A stretch of 64,000 nucleotides of DNA from Trichoplusia ni (lineage: Eukaryota > Arthropoda > Insecta > Lepidoptera > Noctuidae): assembly GCF_003590095.1 (NCBI RefSeq), contig NC_039488.1, positions 3,658,001-3,722,000 on the forward strand, read 5' to 3'. Position 1 is the first letter of the stretch. Each line of letters begins with the position of its first letter. Of this stretch, positions 22,684 to 36,117 are shown piece by piece. The notes beneath the pieces were generated by a model. It searched no databases. It was not told the DNA's origin and was given only the letters and a program-made list of their open reading frames with translations. Made by a program: the position numbers and the translations under genes.

Positions 22684-25069
22684 TTATGTCAAAAATTACT
22701 TGATATCAAGGATTCCGAATACTCCCATTGGAGTAGTAAAGTAACCAAACAATTCAGTGGTAATTTTTTTAACCGATGCTGGTTGGCAAGTGGTCAATTA
22801 TGACGTTTAATGAAAATATAATTTAAGCTTGTAAATTAAAACCAAACTTAATTATGAAGGTAAAATTTGAATATTTCTCGCGTATTGAGTGTTAAAGCTT
22901 TTATATGTAAACACTATAATATTATCGTGTTGTTGGTTTTAATGTTCGTTACACATTTTCCTGAAAGCAGGCAGTATTTTATAAGTATGTATGGGTGTTC
23001 CCCATTCATATAGTATACTGTAAGGCCACTTGGGCCAGAGAGAGCTACTGTCGCATAATGCGGCCACTCGGTAACCCTGCATTACTAACCACCTTTGAGT
23101 ATGAATGTTACAACCTCGAAAAATATCGTTTGGGGATCCGGGTCTGAATTCGATAAAATTGTTGGGTCCTTTATGTGAATTCATTCGGCATGATTAAATT
23201 ATTAGATTATTTAAATTTAAGCAAACAACTAAAATACCGGTCATTTGCGGTTGCGGTTCAGTAATAGACAATAATTTTTTTTATAGGTCTCCTACAAAGT
23301 TATGCATTAAGAATTTCCCAATTTTATGGGTTGCCGTGGAACCAGTACACGGTTTTAGTCAGTAGTTAAAAATAAAATATGGAACTGTTTTTGTTAAAAA
23401 AAAAGGTGTCAAACTTTTTTAGCAAAGTTCGATAACACATGCATAAGATGTTTGCGTTATTCATACTCCTAGAAGGTTCTATAAAAATAGGTCGTTGCTC
23501 TGCATATTTTCTAGCTAGCTCACTGCCTGTTTGACTAAGTCCTGAATTATTGATAGGCTTTATCAAGCTACGGTGCAACTATTAAAAAAACTATTTCCGT
23601 ACTGAGAAGGAAAATTAACTACTTAAATTTTTTTTTAATAGTAAAAGACTTTTCAAAAGAAAACGGGATTCTGAGTACTTATTACTTAGTTAATAAGCAC
23701 GGCAACAGAAAACATTGCATTTTTTTTAATAATAGTGCAAAAAATATGGCTTCTGTCAAAAAAAAATGAATCTGTTAGTTAAATTTCTAAAAATATTTGA
23801 GACTATATGTTTTTTTTTAATGAATAAGTAGAAGATCTGCTGAAGAAGAGGGCTTGCTGATAAAGTCAGTAATTACTAAAAAAACAACTGAAAAGTGACG
23901 TCAGATCATTTAAATTACTACATTGTCTGAACTTTTTATTTACGTAAAACAGTTTTTTTTATTTTATTGTTCCAATTAGATTTTAGCCTAATTCTCTTCC
24001 ATTTAGAAATTGAATAAAAAATACTCAGGATATTATAACAAAAAAATCTGTAATTTAAGTATTTTACCGAGAAAAAAAAAGCCGACTATTCGAGTACATT
24101 TTAAAGTTACATGTAATCCAGTGAAATGGTTGGCGAGTACCGACAGCCGTAAGTTTTAATAGAGGGAGACCCCAGTTCCCTATGTTTCACAAAGCGAACA
24201 GTTTTGTTACTTTTAACGATTTGCTTGTCTTTGTAATTGTTTACACGAATCCATCAACTCTGTTTACTTTAAATCTGGAATTTTGAGAGACGGTAGATAT
24301 GAACGGATCGTAAACGTGTATTTTAAAGCGTTGCATTTTTAAATATATTATATATTTTTTTGGCTATTTCTACATCTGTACAGGCAAATAAACATAATTT
24401 GCAGGTTGTACAAAGTACTATGCGTGCTTGTATACAAACAAAAATTTATTTTATTCTATATCCGTATCGTATAAATAAGACAAATATTCGCATACGATAC
24501 TAAAACAAATTAACAATACCAGTTAATCACTGGATTTGGCATTTATACTATTCACCTCAAAGATTCAGAGTCATTCACCTCAGAGACACAAACAATCGTC
24601 AAATCATTCACACGTAGAAATAGTTACTATCTTTCTTTTCACCATTTTGATTTTGTCATAAACATGACAAGTGAAATCGACAGCCGAAGTCAAAATAAAA
24701 GAAAGCATTAATGTTTACAGCATCGTTATTCAAACGGTTTATTGTTTAAAAATACGACTCTTCAAGAGAATGTTTGAAAAAACAGAATATTTACGGAACA
24801 GGGTCATTAAATTTTATTATTACGCACATTTCAAAGTTAAGATGTCATCAAGTGACTGTAAAATACAAACATAAATTGTCGAACAAAACGCAGTAAATGG
24901 CGGGTAATTTGGAGACCGTCGTTTCAGTAGATGACACAATATATTACAAGATTATTATATTATTTACTTCATAAATGGATTAACATGGTTTTTAAAGGAT
25001 ATGCTTATACTTTCCTTGAGCTGAAATGTCGCGGTTTAAAGAAAGAAGTTCCAATAGCTAGTCATATCA

Positions 25070-25250
25070 TTTTCATAAAAATAAAGCAATTTAATCCTTA
25101 TTTCGCGGATGGTTTACAAACATTTGAATCACATACGCCATGTACACCCAGACATAGAGCAATCATTTATGGATCATGCAAATGAATGACTGATGGGGGA
25201 TCGAATCCTTGGAGTACTACCTATACTATTCCGCTTTCCAAGTCAACTAA
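25070..25250 (-). mobile_element. Diverged GCACGGATAGCC-family SINE, minus strand
   Basis: On the minus strand the B-box remnant 'GGATTCGATCCCCC' precedes 'TCCATAAATGATTGCTC' and 'CTGGGTGTACATGG', in the same order as in the 5.9 kb copy. The head is largely decayed. Confidence 0.5.
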
Positions 25251-25935
25251 GAAAACTGTAACTTGTTCCGGCAAAACATGTATACATACTCAATGTTTTA
25301 TATCATTCCGTAATTTATGGAGATGGTAATAAGCAAGTTAACGATTAATATGGACCACGCAAAAATATACAATTCGCGCAATATCATACATAGTTTATTA
25401 TATAGTCACCTTAAATTAAAATTGACCGAAATTGTCGTTGCAAAAACCATAAATAAACTACAACTACAAATTAAATTATCTAAAATGACGTCACCTTAAA
25501 TCAGAATAGCGTCAATAGTCGGAAATTGAAATCCGAACGTGAATGTTCCATTTACGAATGTACCCGAGCTCTTGTTCCTATCCCTCTTATTATAATATGG
25601 ATTTACATGAATAAAAAGTTTCACTTATCGAACTTCAGTTCGCAGATTAAATTGAAATATTTTTGAACGAAATGTTTTTCGATTTTTTTAAAGTCGGCAA
25701 CAGTTGGCGCGGAACATTTAATCTAATCAACGGATTCTGTTCACTGATAGAAAAAGACCTTTATTGAAATTGGTATCGTGTTCATTTACTGGTGTCTGTA
25801 CTGAGATCTTAAAGCGAGACTTGTGTTATTGTGGAAGTGAGAGGCTGCTTTACACTGTGCGTATTGGTGTCTCCTTTCTATATGAACAACAATTTAATAG
25901 CTTATATTGAAGCACAGAATAGGTTTTTGTTGACT

Positions 25936-26170
25936 GGCCTGTTGGTCTAGTGGTAGGTTGCCCTGATTGCTGTAGTGTAGTTTGTGAGGTCGATTCCCAC
26001 CTAGGACAAATTAATTTATGGTGAGCCCGAGCATTTCTTATTCACATCTATATTATGTTTAGAAATTATATAAGTATGTTTATCAGTTGTCTGGTACTCA
26101 TAATAGAAGCTTTGCTTCGTATGAGACTAGATGGCGTTGTGTGCAAGTTGAGAAATATTATTTTTATTAA
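25936..26170 (+). mobile_element. tRNA-derived SINE (GGCCTGTTGGTCTAGTGG family), complete
   Basis: The head has an A box (GGTCTAGTGGT) and a decayed B box (GAGGTCGATTCCC). It is followed by 'CTAGGACAAATT', then a body ending 'GATGGCGTTGTGTGCAAGTT' and an A/T-rich tail. The same head and tail recur at 62397, and the tail alone recurs at 30371. Confidence 0.7.
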
Positions 26171-28715
26171 TCATCTTTCTCGTCATTAATGGTTTTAATT
26201 ATAAATGATGGTTTTAAACATATGTACAATCGCACGAAAAAGTTGCAGTTAATCAGCGAGCTTTTCGATTATTTTTTATATTAAACCTTTTTATAGCTGT
26301 GTTCGCAATGAAATTATTTGCGCTTGAACAATAAGAGATCGTTCAGGTATTGCTACCATTAAACGGTCGGACCGTGCATCTCATTACCATACGTAATATT
26401 AATAATCGGCAAAATAGCAATTCGAAACGGTTATAAATAGCTTGGTAAGTTTTAAAGCTGTAATTATGTAATACCAATATATAAGGCCTATATACAGCAG
26501 TGTACCTCGAAATAAAGACAAATATAGATCATATATTTAAATTTTATATTCTTTGCCCGATAGATCCAGGTTTACAGTAAAACACAATACCTAAATCAGT
26601 CTAAGAACTGAAAATTGTTTAACGTCTATCCATTCTCAGCAAACACGTATTCCAAACATCTCAAACGAACAAACTTTAATTCCTCCAACGCTTAGAACTA
26701 CAAACTGTAGATAGAAAGCTAAATAGATATTTTTCTTCGCCTTAATCCGTTTGCACACTTCAAAACCTAGCCGTACCGAAGCAAATCAAATAGAGAACTC
26801 TCAATAAATAGCGATTTCGTGTTGCTTTTCAAAATAAAATCTCGTTAGACATTTCCAGTTTCATTCCCTCGCTACATTCACGACATACCGGGATTAAAGT
26901 AGATCAAAGGGTTTCCATTTTTCAATTGATAAGTTTTTATTATATCATTCTGATGGAGTCTAGGATGAAGCTCCAATATGCTCCACTTTTCATAAGTAGA
27001 ATGCTTTCTCGGGTTTCGATATGAGCTCATAGGTTTCGCTTCTATTATTGTTCAGAATATTAAAAATTATTGTAAAAGTATAATTTCGTAGTGTCCACTT
27101 TAAAATAGCATTCTTTGTCAAATAATTTTAGAACTATTTTAAAATTCTTAAATATTAAAAAAAACGTAGCTAGTGGGATAGGAAATTACATCTAAACATA
27201 ATTTTTCTTACTTGATATTGACTTTGTGTAAGAAACATCTCTTAGTAATTAAGCGATCATGACAGTCTTAAGATAGACATTCAAATAAACTAGCTGACTT
27301 AATTACCGTTATTTTGCTGCATAAATTAAAGAAATAATAGGGGTGGACTACCTTTAACAGCTACGGGGGTGACACTCGGCACGACTCTCAGCCAACATTT
27401 ACACAAAATTTTATGAGAATCGCTCAAGCTGTTTCTGAGGCATTTGTCTAAAAAAACCGCGACACGACAATTTTAAATATTAGATAAACGGTTTATAATG
27501 TGACTTCCAGGATTTACCAGAGCACTGGCTGAACGGGCCTACAGCAATGAATATACCAAACATTATTCTCTGAACTTTGTATTTAACATTAAACACAAAC
27601 CGTTAATTGCGATTATCACACTCTAAAACAGAAACAATGTGGTAACACAGTACTGTATGCAGTACACTGACACACACAAACATACTCAAATACTGATACA
27701 CTAAATACCATTGATTCTATTTAATACAAATATAACAGCAATAACCACCAAAACACGCCGGCAATGTCGAAAACAAATAAATTAATTATAACATTAACAA
27801 ATTGAGAAAAACACGGTATGCAAATAAAGCGGACCGCACGCTGTTCCGTTATTTTGGACTCATTAAACTGGGCTGATTTTACACACATATTCAGAGAGAT
27901 AACTTTGCCAGCGTTATGCAGTTAAACGGATTAAATTCGGCCGCAGCTGGATTGTTCGCGTAATGGACACCCTGTACATGAAAACGTTGCGCAAACTTGT
28001 TACTGCGTACCGTGTGTTTTAGCAATTTTTACACAATTTATTGGATGCAATTGACATGAAGTAACGATAGTTTTGGATATTGTAATTTAATTATACGGAC
28101 TGTCTTTATCAACAACAGTGTTGGTTCGATGAAAGTTCAGTTTCATCATAGTAATAAAAAAAAACAAAACTCTAAGCGTTCTTTGAACTGTCTTAACCCA
28201 GTATATTTTCTCTCTACTAACTTTTCCACTCCAAGGTCAATCAATAGAACAGTAATTTATAACAAGAATATTAGCCTACCTCTTTACCGATACAAAAGTT
28301 TATAAAAAAGAAACAATTCAAAAGTTCGAAATAAAAAATAAATAAACAAAAAACGTACGGCTTTCGTAACTCCTTGTACCATGATGCTGTAACTAAAATT
28401 AAAGCCGTTATAAACGCAATAATTTGGCTCGTTTACTGGACTGTACAGTGATTTAGTAATACGGTGCCTTTACTGGGACAACACAGAAATTCATCACACG
28501 ATATTACGGAACGTGTAGCTACATTAAGGACACCTATCATGCTATTAAATTTGATCCATGATCCGTGAACTGTGTAAGTACGTACGAGATGGAATAATTT
28601 GACGTGATGAAAGTTCCCATTCCTTCTAATTAATCTGAGGTATACTCTATAATTAACTATAGTACCGTTATAAGGTAATTAATCTAAAATCGATGAGATA
28701 ATACACCAAACTTAC
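26171..28715. other. No gene seen (26171-28715)
   Basis: A+T-rich, with the truncated Helitron-like copy at 27335. The 27830-27990 stretch is somewhat G+C-richer but has no open frame of note. Confidence 0.45.
27335..27484 (-). mobile_element. Helitron-like element lacking its 3' hairpin end
   Basis: The minus strand begins A|TCTAATATTTAAAATTGTCGTG at 27484. The plus strand carries 'TTTTATGAGAATCGCTCAAG', a block common in this repeat class. The CTAG/hairpin end is missing, so the copy is truncated near 27335. Confidence 0.45.
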
Positions 28716-28805
28716 CTTTTTTGCAGACAAGCGTTAGGGCAGTACAGCCTGTTCCTTCTTGTACAATTTCTTTGTAGTTAAGAACATAGCACAAATAGTC
28801 CTTTT
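28716..28805 (-). CDS. Candidate internal coding exon, about 90 nt, unknown gene
   Basis: The minus strand has a consensus donor (CAAAAAAG|GTAAGT). The preceding frame is open for 33 codons, reading DYLCYVLNYKEIVQEG then TGCTALTLVCKK. The acceptor is weak (ATAATATAG|AAAAGG), so the 5' edge is uncertain, and a TGA lies at about 28818. The Cys-rich composition suggests a secreted domain, but I cannot name it. Confidence 0.3.
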
Positions 28806-30370
28806 CTATATTATCTCATAATATTTAATAGAATTTTCTCCTTTGTGTAAGTTTCCGAGAGCCTTTCTACCCGCTCCATAACATTTTTTTCCAATTTCAT
28901 CGAAATTTAACGCCCGTGGAGGCAATGGGCCCTGGATTATTGAAAGTCGTTCCAATAAATCATACAACAAAGAGTCCTTTTTACATGAACCCGTTATTGG
29001 ACGATTTATTCTACGGATATTTAGGAAACCTATTTAGTCGAGATACAAGTTAAGCCATAAGCCTTTTAAGCACCTTAATATACTTTTATTTTATTTTTAT
29101 TGTAGTAACACTGCTTGCTCTCAACGGCTGAATGTAATCCGTAACGATTAGCTTTATATTCCAAGTTCAGCTTCAGCGTCGTAGTTAGTTCCAATTTACA
29201 AGTAATTAATGTTAAAAGCTGAAACACACAGTAATCGTCTAGGCAACAGCCTCGATGTGACGCTGTTTAATTTAATGCGAACACAGCTTAAAAAGTTTCG
29301 CTAAGGGGAAAGTAATAAAAGTTGAAGAAATAATTTCCACCTACGTTTAAAGAGGTTCCCGAAAATTTCAGTCATAAAACTTCCCAACGCAGGCACCAGC
29401 TACATTAACCAAATTGTACAAAACAAACATATCTAATAATTACGCCGCGGGCACCGAGGCTCGTTTTGTGGAATTATGCGACCGCCTGTAACTTTTTCAA
29501 TCTGAACTTCGACAATTAAATTTACTCCCAAGTCTGAACATAACGTTTCAATAACGGACACGGATCGGTTAGGACCCGGGTTTGTGTACAAAAACTCTTT
29601 GTGATTCACGCAATTTTATACTTGATAATCCCTGAATTATGTGGGTTAAAAAACAGTTCGGATCGACAGTACAATAGGGCGTATGACTTGATAAATACGA
29701 TAAGGAATAGCAGTTAGAGAATGGTTTGAAAGAGCGCCTAGCATATATCATTAATCTTCACATTACAAATTCATTCAGTAAGAACTCACTCACTTGAATT
29801 AAGCAGAATTATAAATGAAGTGTCACGCGAACTCGCACAAAAAGTGTGAAAGGAGGAAAACCGTTGAATACAGCGGAGGCTTCGTCAGTTTTTAACACGG
29901 GGAGAAAGGGTCCTGCGTACCAACAGAAGAATCCGAGAATCGGATAATTCTCTAGTATAAATGCGTAAAGAAATACGGAAACACAGAATCGTGCGAATTT
30001 GATTGTAAAATCGATATCGATAGCAGTTTATAGGCTGTTCTCGAGTAAACGGTCATCAAAGGTGCCATTTGACGTTGCCGTTGCAGACGTTTCATTAAAA
30101 TCTGTTGATGACTCCAGATCATTCGTCGAAGCACGAACTGGCACTTAAGCAGTTAAAACAAAGTGAAAACCGATAGGTTAGCATTACAAGTTTTCGTTCC
30201 CAATGTACAGTACGTTGTAGGTATTTACGAGTAAATATCTATGAACTTCTAACAAATTCTTACATAATAACATGAACACAAGAGAACAAAATATGATTGG
30301 CCGATTCGATGTCGGGTGCGATTTTCACTCATGACAAATATTTGTGTTATGCGCTTGATTATTTCTTTCG

Positions 30371-30525
30371 TGTTGGGGTTTAATTTATCTATAACATGTA
30401 TGTTTTAAAAAAATACATAAGTATTTTTATCATTTATCCAGTATTTCTATTCAAAAAAAGCTTTGCCTAGTATGCGACTAGATGGCGTTGTGCGTAAGTT
30501 GTGGAATGTATTATTATTACGTCAT
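30371..30525 (+). mobile_element. 5'-truncated copy of the GGCCTGTTGG SINE
   Basis: Only the body and 3' end are present: 'TTTATCTATAACATGTATG' through 'ACTAGATGGCGTTGTGCGTA', aligned with the tails at 25.9 kb and 62.4 kb. The tRNA-like head is absent. Confidence 0.55.
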
Positions 30526-31539
30526 AAACCCATTTAGAATTCGACTTTTACGTTGCTATTATTCGCTCCTACGTCACTGTAAGCAGGCTTACACTTTTTA
30601 CTTGAAAAGTTCTTAACGTCGCGTCGTATCAGATGAAATATATTTTTTGTAAGCGACACAGCCGTCCAAGTCCATTGAAAGTTCAGTTCTTTTTTATAAA
30701 AGTTCGTTCAAATATAGAATATCAAGTTTTGATGTATTGAATGATAAGATTTTTGCCTCGTGTTGTAAATATACATACGGTATGTTTATTTAGTGTGATA
30801 AAACTAATAACTAAACTTAGTTTTATTAGTTTCTTGACTTAGATACATATGTATTGTATGTATTATTCATTGTAATCATAAAATAATGACCAATTTGATA
30901 TGTTGCCTAACTTTGTTCATTTTCTCCATAAGCTTTCTCGCACATTAAGCCACTCGGTTCATTAATTACATTACTATTTTCGCTATTATGTATGTAATGG
31001 GAAACTAAATATGATTCATTTTCGTTCACTTACTTTATCATAGAAAAAGCTGATTCTTATTCAATTACTCTCGAATACTAACTATAATAAATTCAATATC
31101 CCAGATCAAGCCTTTTAGATAAAGAAGAGCTATTTTTAAATCTTTCTGCGTCTGGTTTGCGGCTAGACTGGTTGTCGCCATTACCGAAGGCCGCGAATAG
31201 CAACCACAATTAGCCTAAGATGTAGCAACCGTAGAACTGTTCAAACTTGGCCCGACGGCGCGACGAACGCCGAATTTGTGCGGACTCCATAGAAAATTCA
31301 TGTTGGCTGTCGAGCGCGACTTGCGGCCAACTTGTGGCTGAGTCCATGCTGTGGTTGGTTGCTTAGTCTGCACTACCACTTATGGTTGAATCTGTTTTAC
31401 GGTTCTGTTAAGGCTCATGCTGTTTCTGCCACAAAAAGTGACAGTACAGTATTTAAAAATGAATTTTGGGCGTTCCATTTTTTGACGTCACCAAGCCCTT
31501 GAAGGACACGCGTAACAGGGTGTCAATGCATCCTAATAA

Positions 31540-31625
31540 TGGACGGACTGACGGACAGACTGGCAAACTAGGGAAGCTTTGTAATGGGGTTCCGCTTTTA
31601 TTCTTTCAGCAAGGTACTCTAAAAA
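31540..31625 (+). repeat. Fragment of the 'cagcctggtgacagac' repeat
   Basis: 'GACGGACTGACGGACAGACT' followed by 'GTAATGGGGTTCCGCTTTTA' and 'AAGGTACTCTAAAAAAA' is the 3' half of the family. Possible upstream pieces ('TTCTGTTAAGGCTCATG') are near 31395. Confidence 0.5.
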
Positions 31626-31954
31626 AAATCTTAGATATATAAGTAGGAAACCGTCTCAATTCAGTGGCACGTTAATTTACAATCTGCCATCTTTCTTCAA
31701 AGGAACGCAAAAACGTCGGGAAACGCGTCCTTTGTCGCGTGACATCCTCAGATTCCCACCGCGACTGACAGAGACCGCTGCGATCTGAGTTAAGATAAAG
31801 AATAAGCCAGCTCTGGAAATCCAAGCTCTAAAATAAATATCATAACGTATATTTAATGGATTAACTAGATTAAAAATGACTTGTCTGTAGTGGATTTTGT
31901 AAGACTTGTCAAGTTAGGTTTTGTAAATAGACACACTTCAGTAGGTGTTGGTAG

Positions 31955-32075
31955 GAGTACAACACCTACATGTCGGGGTCGATTTCCAGTCTAACCAAAA
32001 GCAGCTAAGTACTAGTGTTTTACAAGAGCGGCTGTCTGTCTGACCTCCTAAACCCAGTTATCTGGGCAACACAAT
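31955..32075 (-). mobile_element. LINE (RTE-like) 3' end, minus strand
   Basis: On the minus strand 'GTTTAGGAGGTCAGACAGAC' and 'GGTTAGACTGGAAATCGACC' line up with the 19.6 kb copy in the same order. The GAT tail has been lost. Confidence 0.55.
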
Positions 32076-34316
32076 ACTTCACACTAAGAAATATCGTGTT
32101 GCCCAGACCGGTTGCTAGATTTTCTAACTTCTCTACACATACATTTTGTAGTCGCTTCTATAGCTGCAATAATCTTAAAGACTGGTATACCCCCTCGATT
32201 ACGTAGTCCAAGTAGCGCATTAGATAGGTTTTTATTTCTTGTGTCTCTGAAAAAAAAAGAAACCACATCCCAGTACCAAGTAAAGTCTCCGTTTTTATCA
32301 AACTGGAAGTCAATCACAGATCTATAGGTTATTTTTTAATCTTATGCGCATTCTACGTTTACAGATACTGCGGTGTTGTTATACGTGTTCCCACATCCAT
32401 TTTTCAATTGTCAAAAATATACAAAATACATTTTTCGTTTTCGAATATATGACAACAGATGTTTTAAAAACGTGACACCAAATTACTTTGGGGAATCCCG
32501 ACTTGACTTAAAAATATTGGCATTGACAGAAACCTATTTGACTAAAAGCAAATTTCTAAAATACTTGTACTTGTATAATCTAACAATGTATTGACATACA
32601 GTATTGACTTCAGATCAAGTTATTCAATATTTATGAAAAAAGCAACATTCAAATTTATTGAAAAGCTATTCTGAAAAGAATAACGAAATACTGAGGTACA
32701 TGCACTGTATAACACCATTCATGTTTTTTGGACAATAGTTTTTTTTTTTAATAAATAAATAAAATATCTGAAATAATATACATTATTTTCCAAATGCTTT
32801 TGGAAAATTTAATCATTTCCAAAAGCGGGCAAAAATTACAGTCTTCTTTAAAATCTTACTTGAAACTTACAAACTGTTAAATAGCTATAAATGACAGCCC
32901 AGCTTATTCATTTACCAACAATTTAAACCTTCACAATTTTGACAAGAACGCAAAACAAAGAAAATAACTAAAACGAAAATACTCTTAGCAAAATTTAACT
33001 TTAAAAGCAGGTGTATTAAAGCTACCACTTTGAAAAACTGAAAATAACAAGATAATTTGAATTCAGTTCGGCTAACGAGACTGCGACGGGCTAAAATAAA
33101 AAAAAAATGGACGATAGAGCAGGAAAAAGCTATCTGAACTACGCAACAGTCCTTTGATTCATTACAGTTTTCGATTAGCTGCCGTTAGTTTGGCTTTAAA
33201 AAAATATATCCGCTTTTTGTGTCTGCCCGTTTTTGCACGTTTTCAATGTATTTTTATTGGGTTGGACTCTACCTTATTACGTAAACGTAAAAGGAATGAG
33301 GTTAATTTCTTTTATCTATGTAAACTTACATGTATGTATGAAATATGTTTTATTTATAGTTAAAATTCGAGAATTGATGAAAAAGTGATTATAACTGCTG
33401 GAGGCCGTTGCTTTGACAATGATGTAAGGAAAATCTCGCGTTTATCTGATGTTGACAGTTATGATTTAGATAAAAATAGAAATGGTCATAATATTATTGT
33501 AAAAGTAACCACCTGAGTGTTTGTTTGGGCGGTCAAAGGTACTTTTTTATTTGAACATAGTCATAATTATTATCATGTTTTGCAAGGCGGATTCATAATT
33601 ATTTACTAAATGAAGAATTACTTGGTCGTGAGCTGACGCAGTGGACTCCGGTTAGATCTGAAACTAGTCGGGCTATACAGTTTGTTTTCTGTTAAAGTGT
33701 GAATTATCTGTGAATGATCTTGACATGATTTATAAAAACCGGTACAGTCTATTAAAAGTTGTGGTGAGTGAAAATGGGGAAGAGTAAACGAATGTCTCCA
33801 AATATACTAGAGTAGAGAGGGGACTCAAAAACAAGCGCACTTAAAGAGAATATTGATGACTTAAAGAAGAGATTTCTTTGCTTCGTTTGATGAGTTAATA
33901 AATGGTTGGGAAATATGACGAAAGAGTATCAATTACCAAATCCCACTCTGCAATTCTGATAAAGATGATATATCTTGAGGTCTATTAGTATATTATGTAT
34001 TTGTGATAGAGGTTCGAATACCTATTCGATCAATTGATCTAAATAAAAGATATATTTGCTTTGTCATCCAGACTTTTTAGACTTGTTCAAGGGAAGATTC
34101 TTTCAAAATACATTAAGTTTTGCTTGACTGTCAATACTTGTTGGATTGTTTTCAGAAGTACCTCTTACAATAAATTAGTTTTGTGATAGAAAAGTTAAAG
34201 TTTGAATACAATGTATATCTATCTTTTACTATTTGAAATATGGGTCAGAGATTTACAACAATAAAGGTTTGGTGGCAATTTTTTTATATTTTTCACTGCA
34301 AAATCCTTCTTTTGCA
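32076..34316. other. No gene seen (32076-34316)
   Basis: A+T-rich. Overlapping frames near 32084-32330 lie against the LINE 3' fragment and look fortuitous. A 13-codon ATG frame ending at a GTGAGT donor near 33767 (MIYKNRYSLLKVV) is too short to support. Confidence 0.45.
32796..32826. repeat. Inverted repeat, 11-bp arms
   Basis: GCTTTTGGAAA and TTTCCAAAAGC separated by a 9-nt A/T loop. It is probably incidental. Confidence 0.7.
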
Positions 34317-34456
34317 CTACGTGTCGCGGGTTTGATGCCTTTGCCACGAACATTTTTTCTGAATATGTGTGTTTTGTGCATGTGACTTGAATGTTTGTAA
34401 AACGTTCCGCGACAAAGCTTAAGTTCTTTACTGCGGGAGTCGTATTTTTCAAAGAT
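34317..34456 (+). mobile_element. 5'-truncated GCACGGATAGCC-family SINE
   Basis: It begins at the B-box region 'GTGTCGCGGGTTTGATGCC' and continues through 'TTTTGTGCATGTGACTTGAA' to 'TGCGGGAGTCGTATTTTT'. The A-box half is absent. Confidence 0.6.
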
Positions 34457-35128
34457 TTTATTTGCTGGGCCCCAAAATTTCCGTCGAGGGATTTTTGTTA
34501 TGTAAGCTTTCATCGATAAATAAGCTATCCAATTCAAACAATTATTCAAATCAGTCTAGTAGTTTCTGATATACGTTCGTTTTAATAAACATATTTTTTT
34601 GCCCACTAATATTTGAGGTGATATACAAATAGGAGTAAAACTTTCCACGTCAGCAATTAATACCATATACATACTTAAATCAGTACTGTATTGAATTAAT
34701 TCAATCACACAATCAATACAACCAACTCGGCAACATTTTCCTCCGATTGAAAACACATAATTATAATTCGACGTCATTGAACCAGCCGACCATGACCACG
34801 CAGATAACAAGATTAAGATTAACGAGCCCATACAAGACGTGAGCGATATGTTCCTACATTGTACTGCCTGATTGAATGACTTTCTATAAACAATGAAACA
34901 ACGTTTCTAACAGAACCCATATAGATCCCATACAGACAAATAGAAAAGGATATATCGTTTCAGGTAAACGTTTGTGATATTCGAGCGTAATAGATTTTTG
35001 TATCGCTTTATAAAATAACCAATGTAAAGGCTTTGATGTTTTGTAAAGTATTTGTTGTTTGGTTACAAGACAAAGGAAGAGGCGTTAGTTGGATTTCGAT
35101 ATCCGTTTTCCTATCTTGTTCTTGTCAG

Positions 35129-35238
35129 TCACGTTTTTGTGTGAGCTCATATTCTGAGAAACGGTCAAACATTGGATTTGTTATTGAATTTGCTAGTTTA
35201 TGGTGTAATAAAAATAAGGAAGAAATAACTGATCAAGT
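35129..35238 (+). CDS. Candidate internal coding exon, 110 nt, unknown gene
   Basis: A textbook acceptor (CCTATCTTGTTCTTGTCAG|TC) and donor (CAAGT|GTAAGT) surround 36 open codons (SRFCVSSYSEKRSNIGFVIE ... KEEITDQ). The frame is also open upstream of the acceptor to about 35033. The product is unknown. Confidence 0.3.
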
Positions 35239-35408
35239 GTAAGTTGGACTCGTGACTGACGGTTCCGTACAAATAAACTGAAGAAAAATAAATCGGTTAG
35301 TGACAAATAAACGCAAACATCTGTTACTTAAACTCGATATTCATTAACAGTATTTCTTGTGATATCACCAACAGAAATACATCAAGTAAAAATTAAAGAT
35401 TCTAGCAA

Positions 35409-35530
35409 TCACGGTTCATGAGTATCAGCCTGTCTGTCTATCTATCCAATCAAATAGACGGACTGATGACAAACAGGCGTGCTTCTGTAATAGGCTTATT
35501 TTGTACTCCTTGTACAAAAAATTGAGCGAT
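35409..35530 (+). repeat. Copy of the 'cagcctggtgacagac' repeat
   Basis: 'CACGGTTCATGAGTATCAGC' is followed by 'GGACTGATGACAAACAGG' and 'TCTGTAATAGGCTTATTTTG', the family order. Confidence 0.55.
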
Positions 35531-35925
35531 GATTAACTTTAATAAAAATCGACCTGGGCCCAAGGAATTAAACAAAAAAAACACTTCGTCAAACAACTTC
35601 CATTAAAAGTTTTTTCCACGTCTCATGTCTTGATGCTGTAAAGTCAAGTTCTGAAATAGGAGGAACGGGGCTCAAGTGTACTCTCGTGAGAACCTCATTA
35701 TTCCAAAGCACGGGCCCTTTGTATGACGAAATAAGGTTCTTTAACAAACCTCACATACGAATAGCCTATAACTCGCATAGACTACGGAAAAGTTTACTTT
35801 TCGTTCATGTGTGAATTCTTTTAGAGAGCACTTAATTGAAGTACGCCGGTCAAAGAAGAACTTTACCAGTATTTCTCTTGAACGTTATATTTACAAAAAA
35901 AAAAGCTCTGTAAATTACTTTGATT

Positions 35926-36117
35926 GCACGGATAGCCGAGTAGGTAAAGTCACTAAATCAAACCCATCGTGCGCAACATGGCGCAGGTTTGATACCCGTG
36001 TAGGACAATCGGTTTTGTGATCAAATGCGTTTCCTGAGTCTGGGCGTATTTGTGCATGTGACTGTTTATAAAACCTCAAAACACAAGAATCAATTCTTTC
36101 CTGCGGGAGACGTTTGT
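35926..36117 (+). mobile_element. Full-length GCACGGATAGCC-family SINE
   Basis: It has the head GCACGGATAGCCGAGTAGG, 'GCGCAGGTTTGATACCCG' (B-box region), 'AGGACAATCGGTTTTGTGAT' with a decayed version of the internal hairpin, and the 3' end 'TGCGGGAGACGTTTG'. It is the clearest copy of the head in the window. Confidence 0.7.

Larger units (their letters stand above)
20336..25069. other. No confident gene (20336-25069)
   Basis: Holds repeat fragments at 21340 and 22502, and two similar 'TTGCCCTGGTAxGTG' segments at about 22130 and 22253. A minus-strand ATG frame of 81 codons at 22939-23184 is not recognised. A short MVGEYRQ frame ending in a GTAAGT donor near 24148 is too small to call. Confidence 0.45.
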
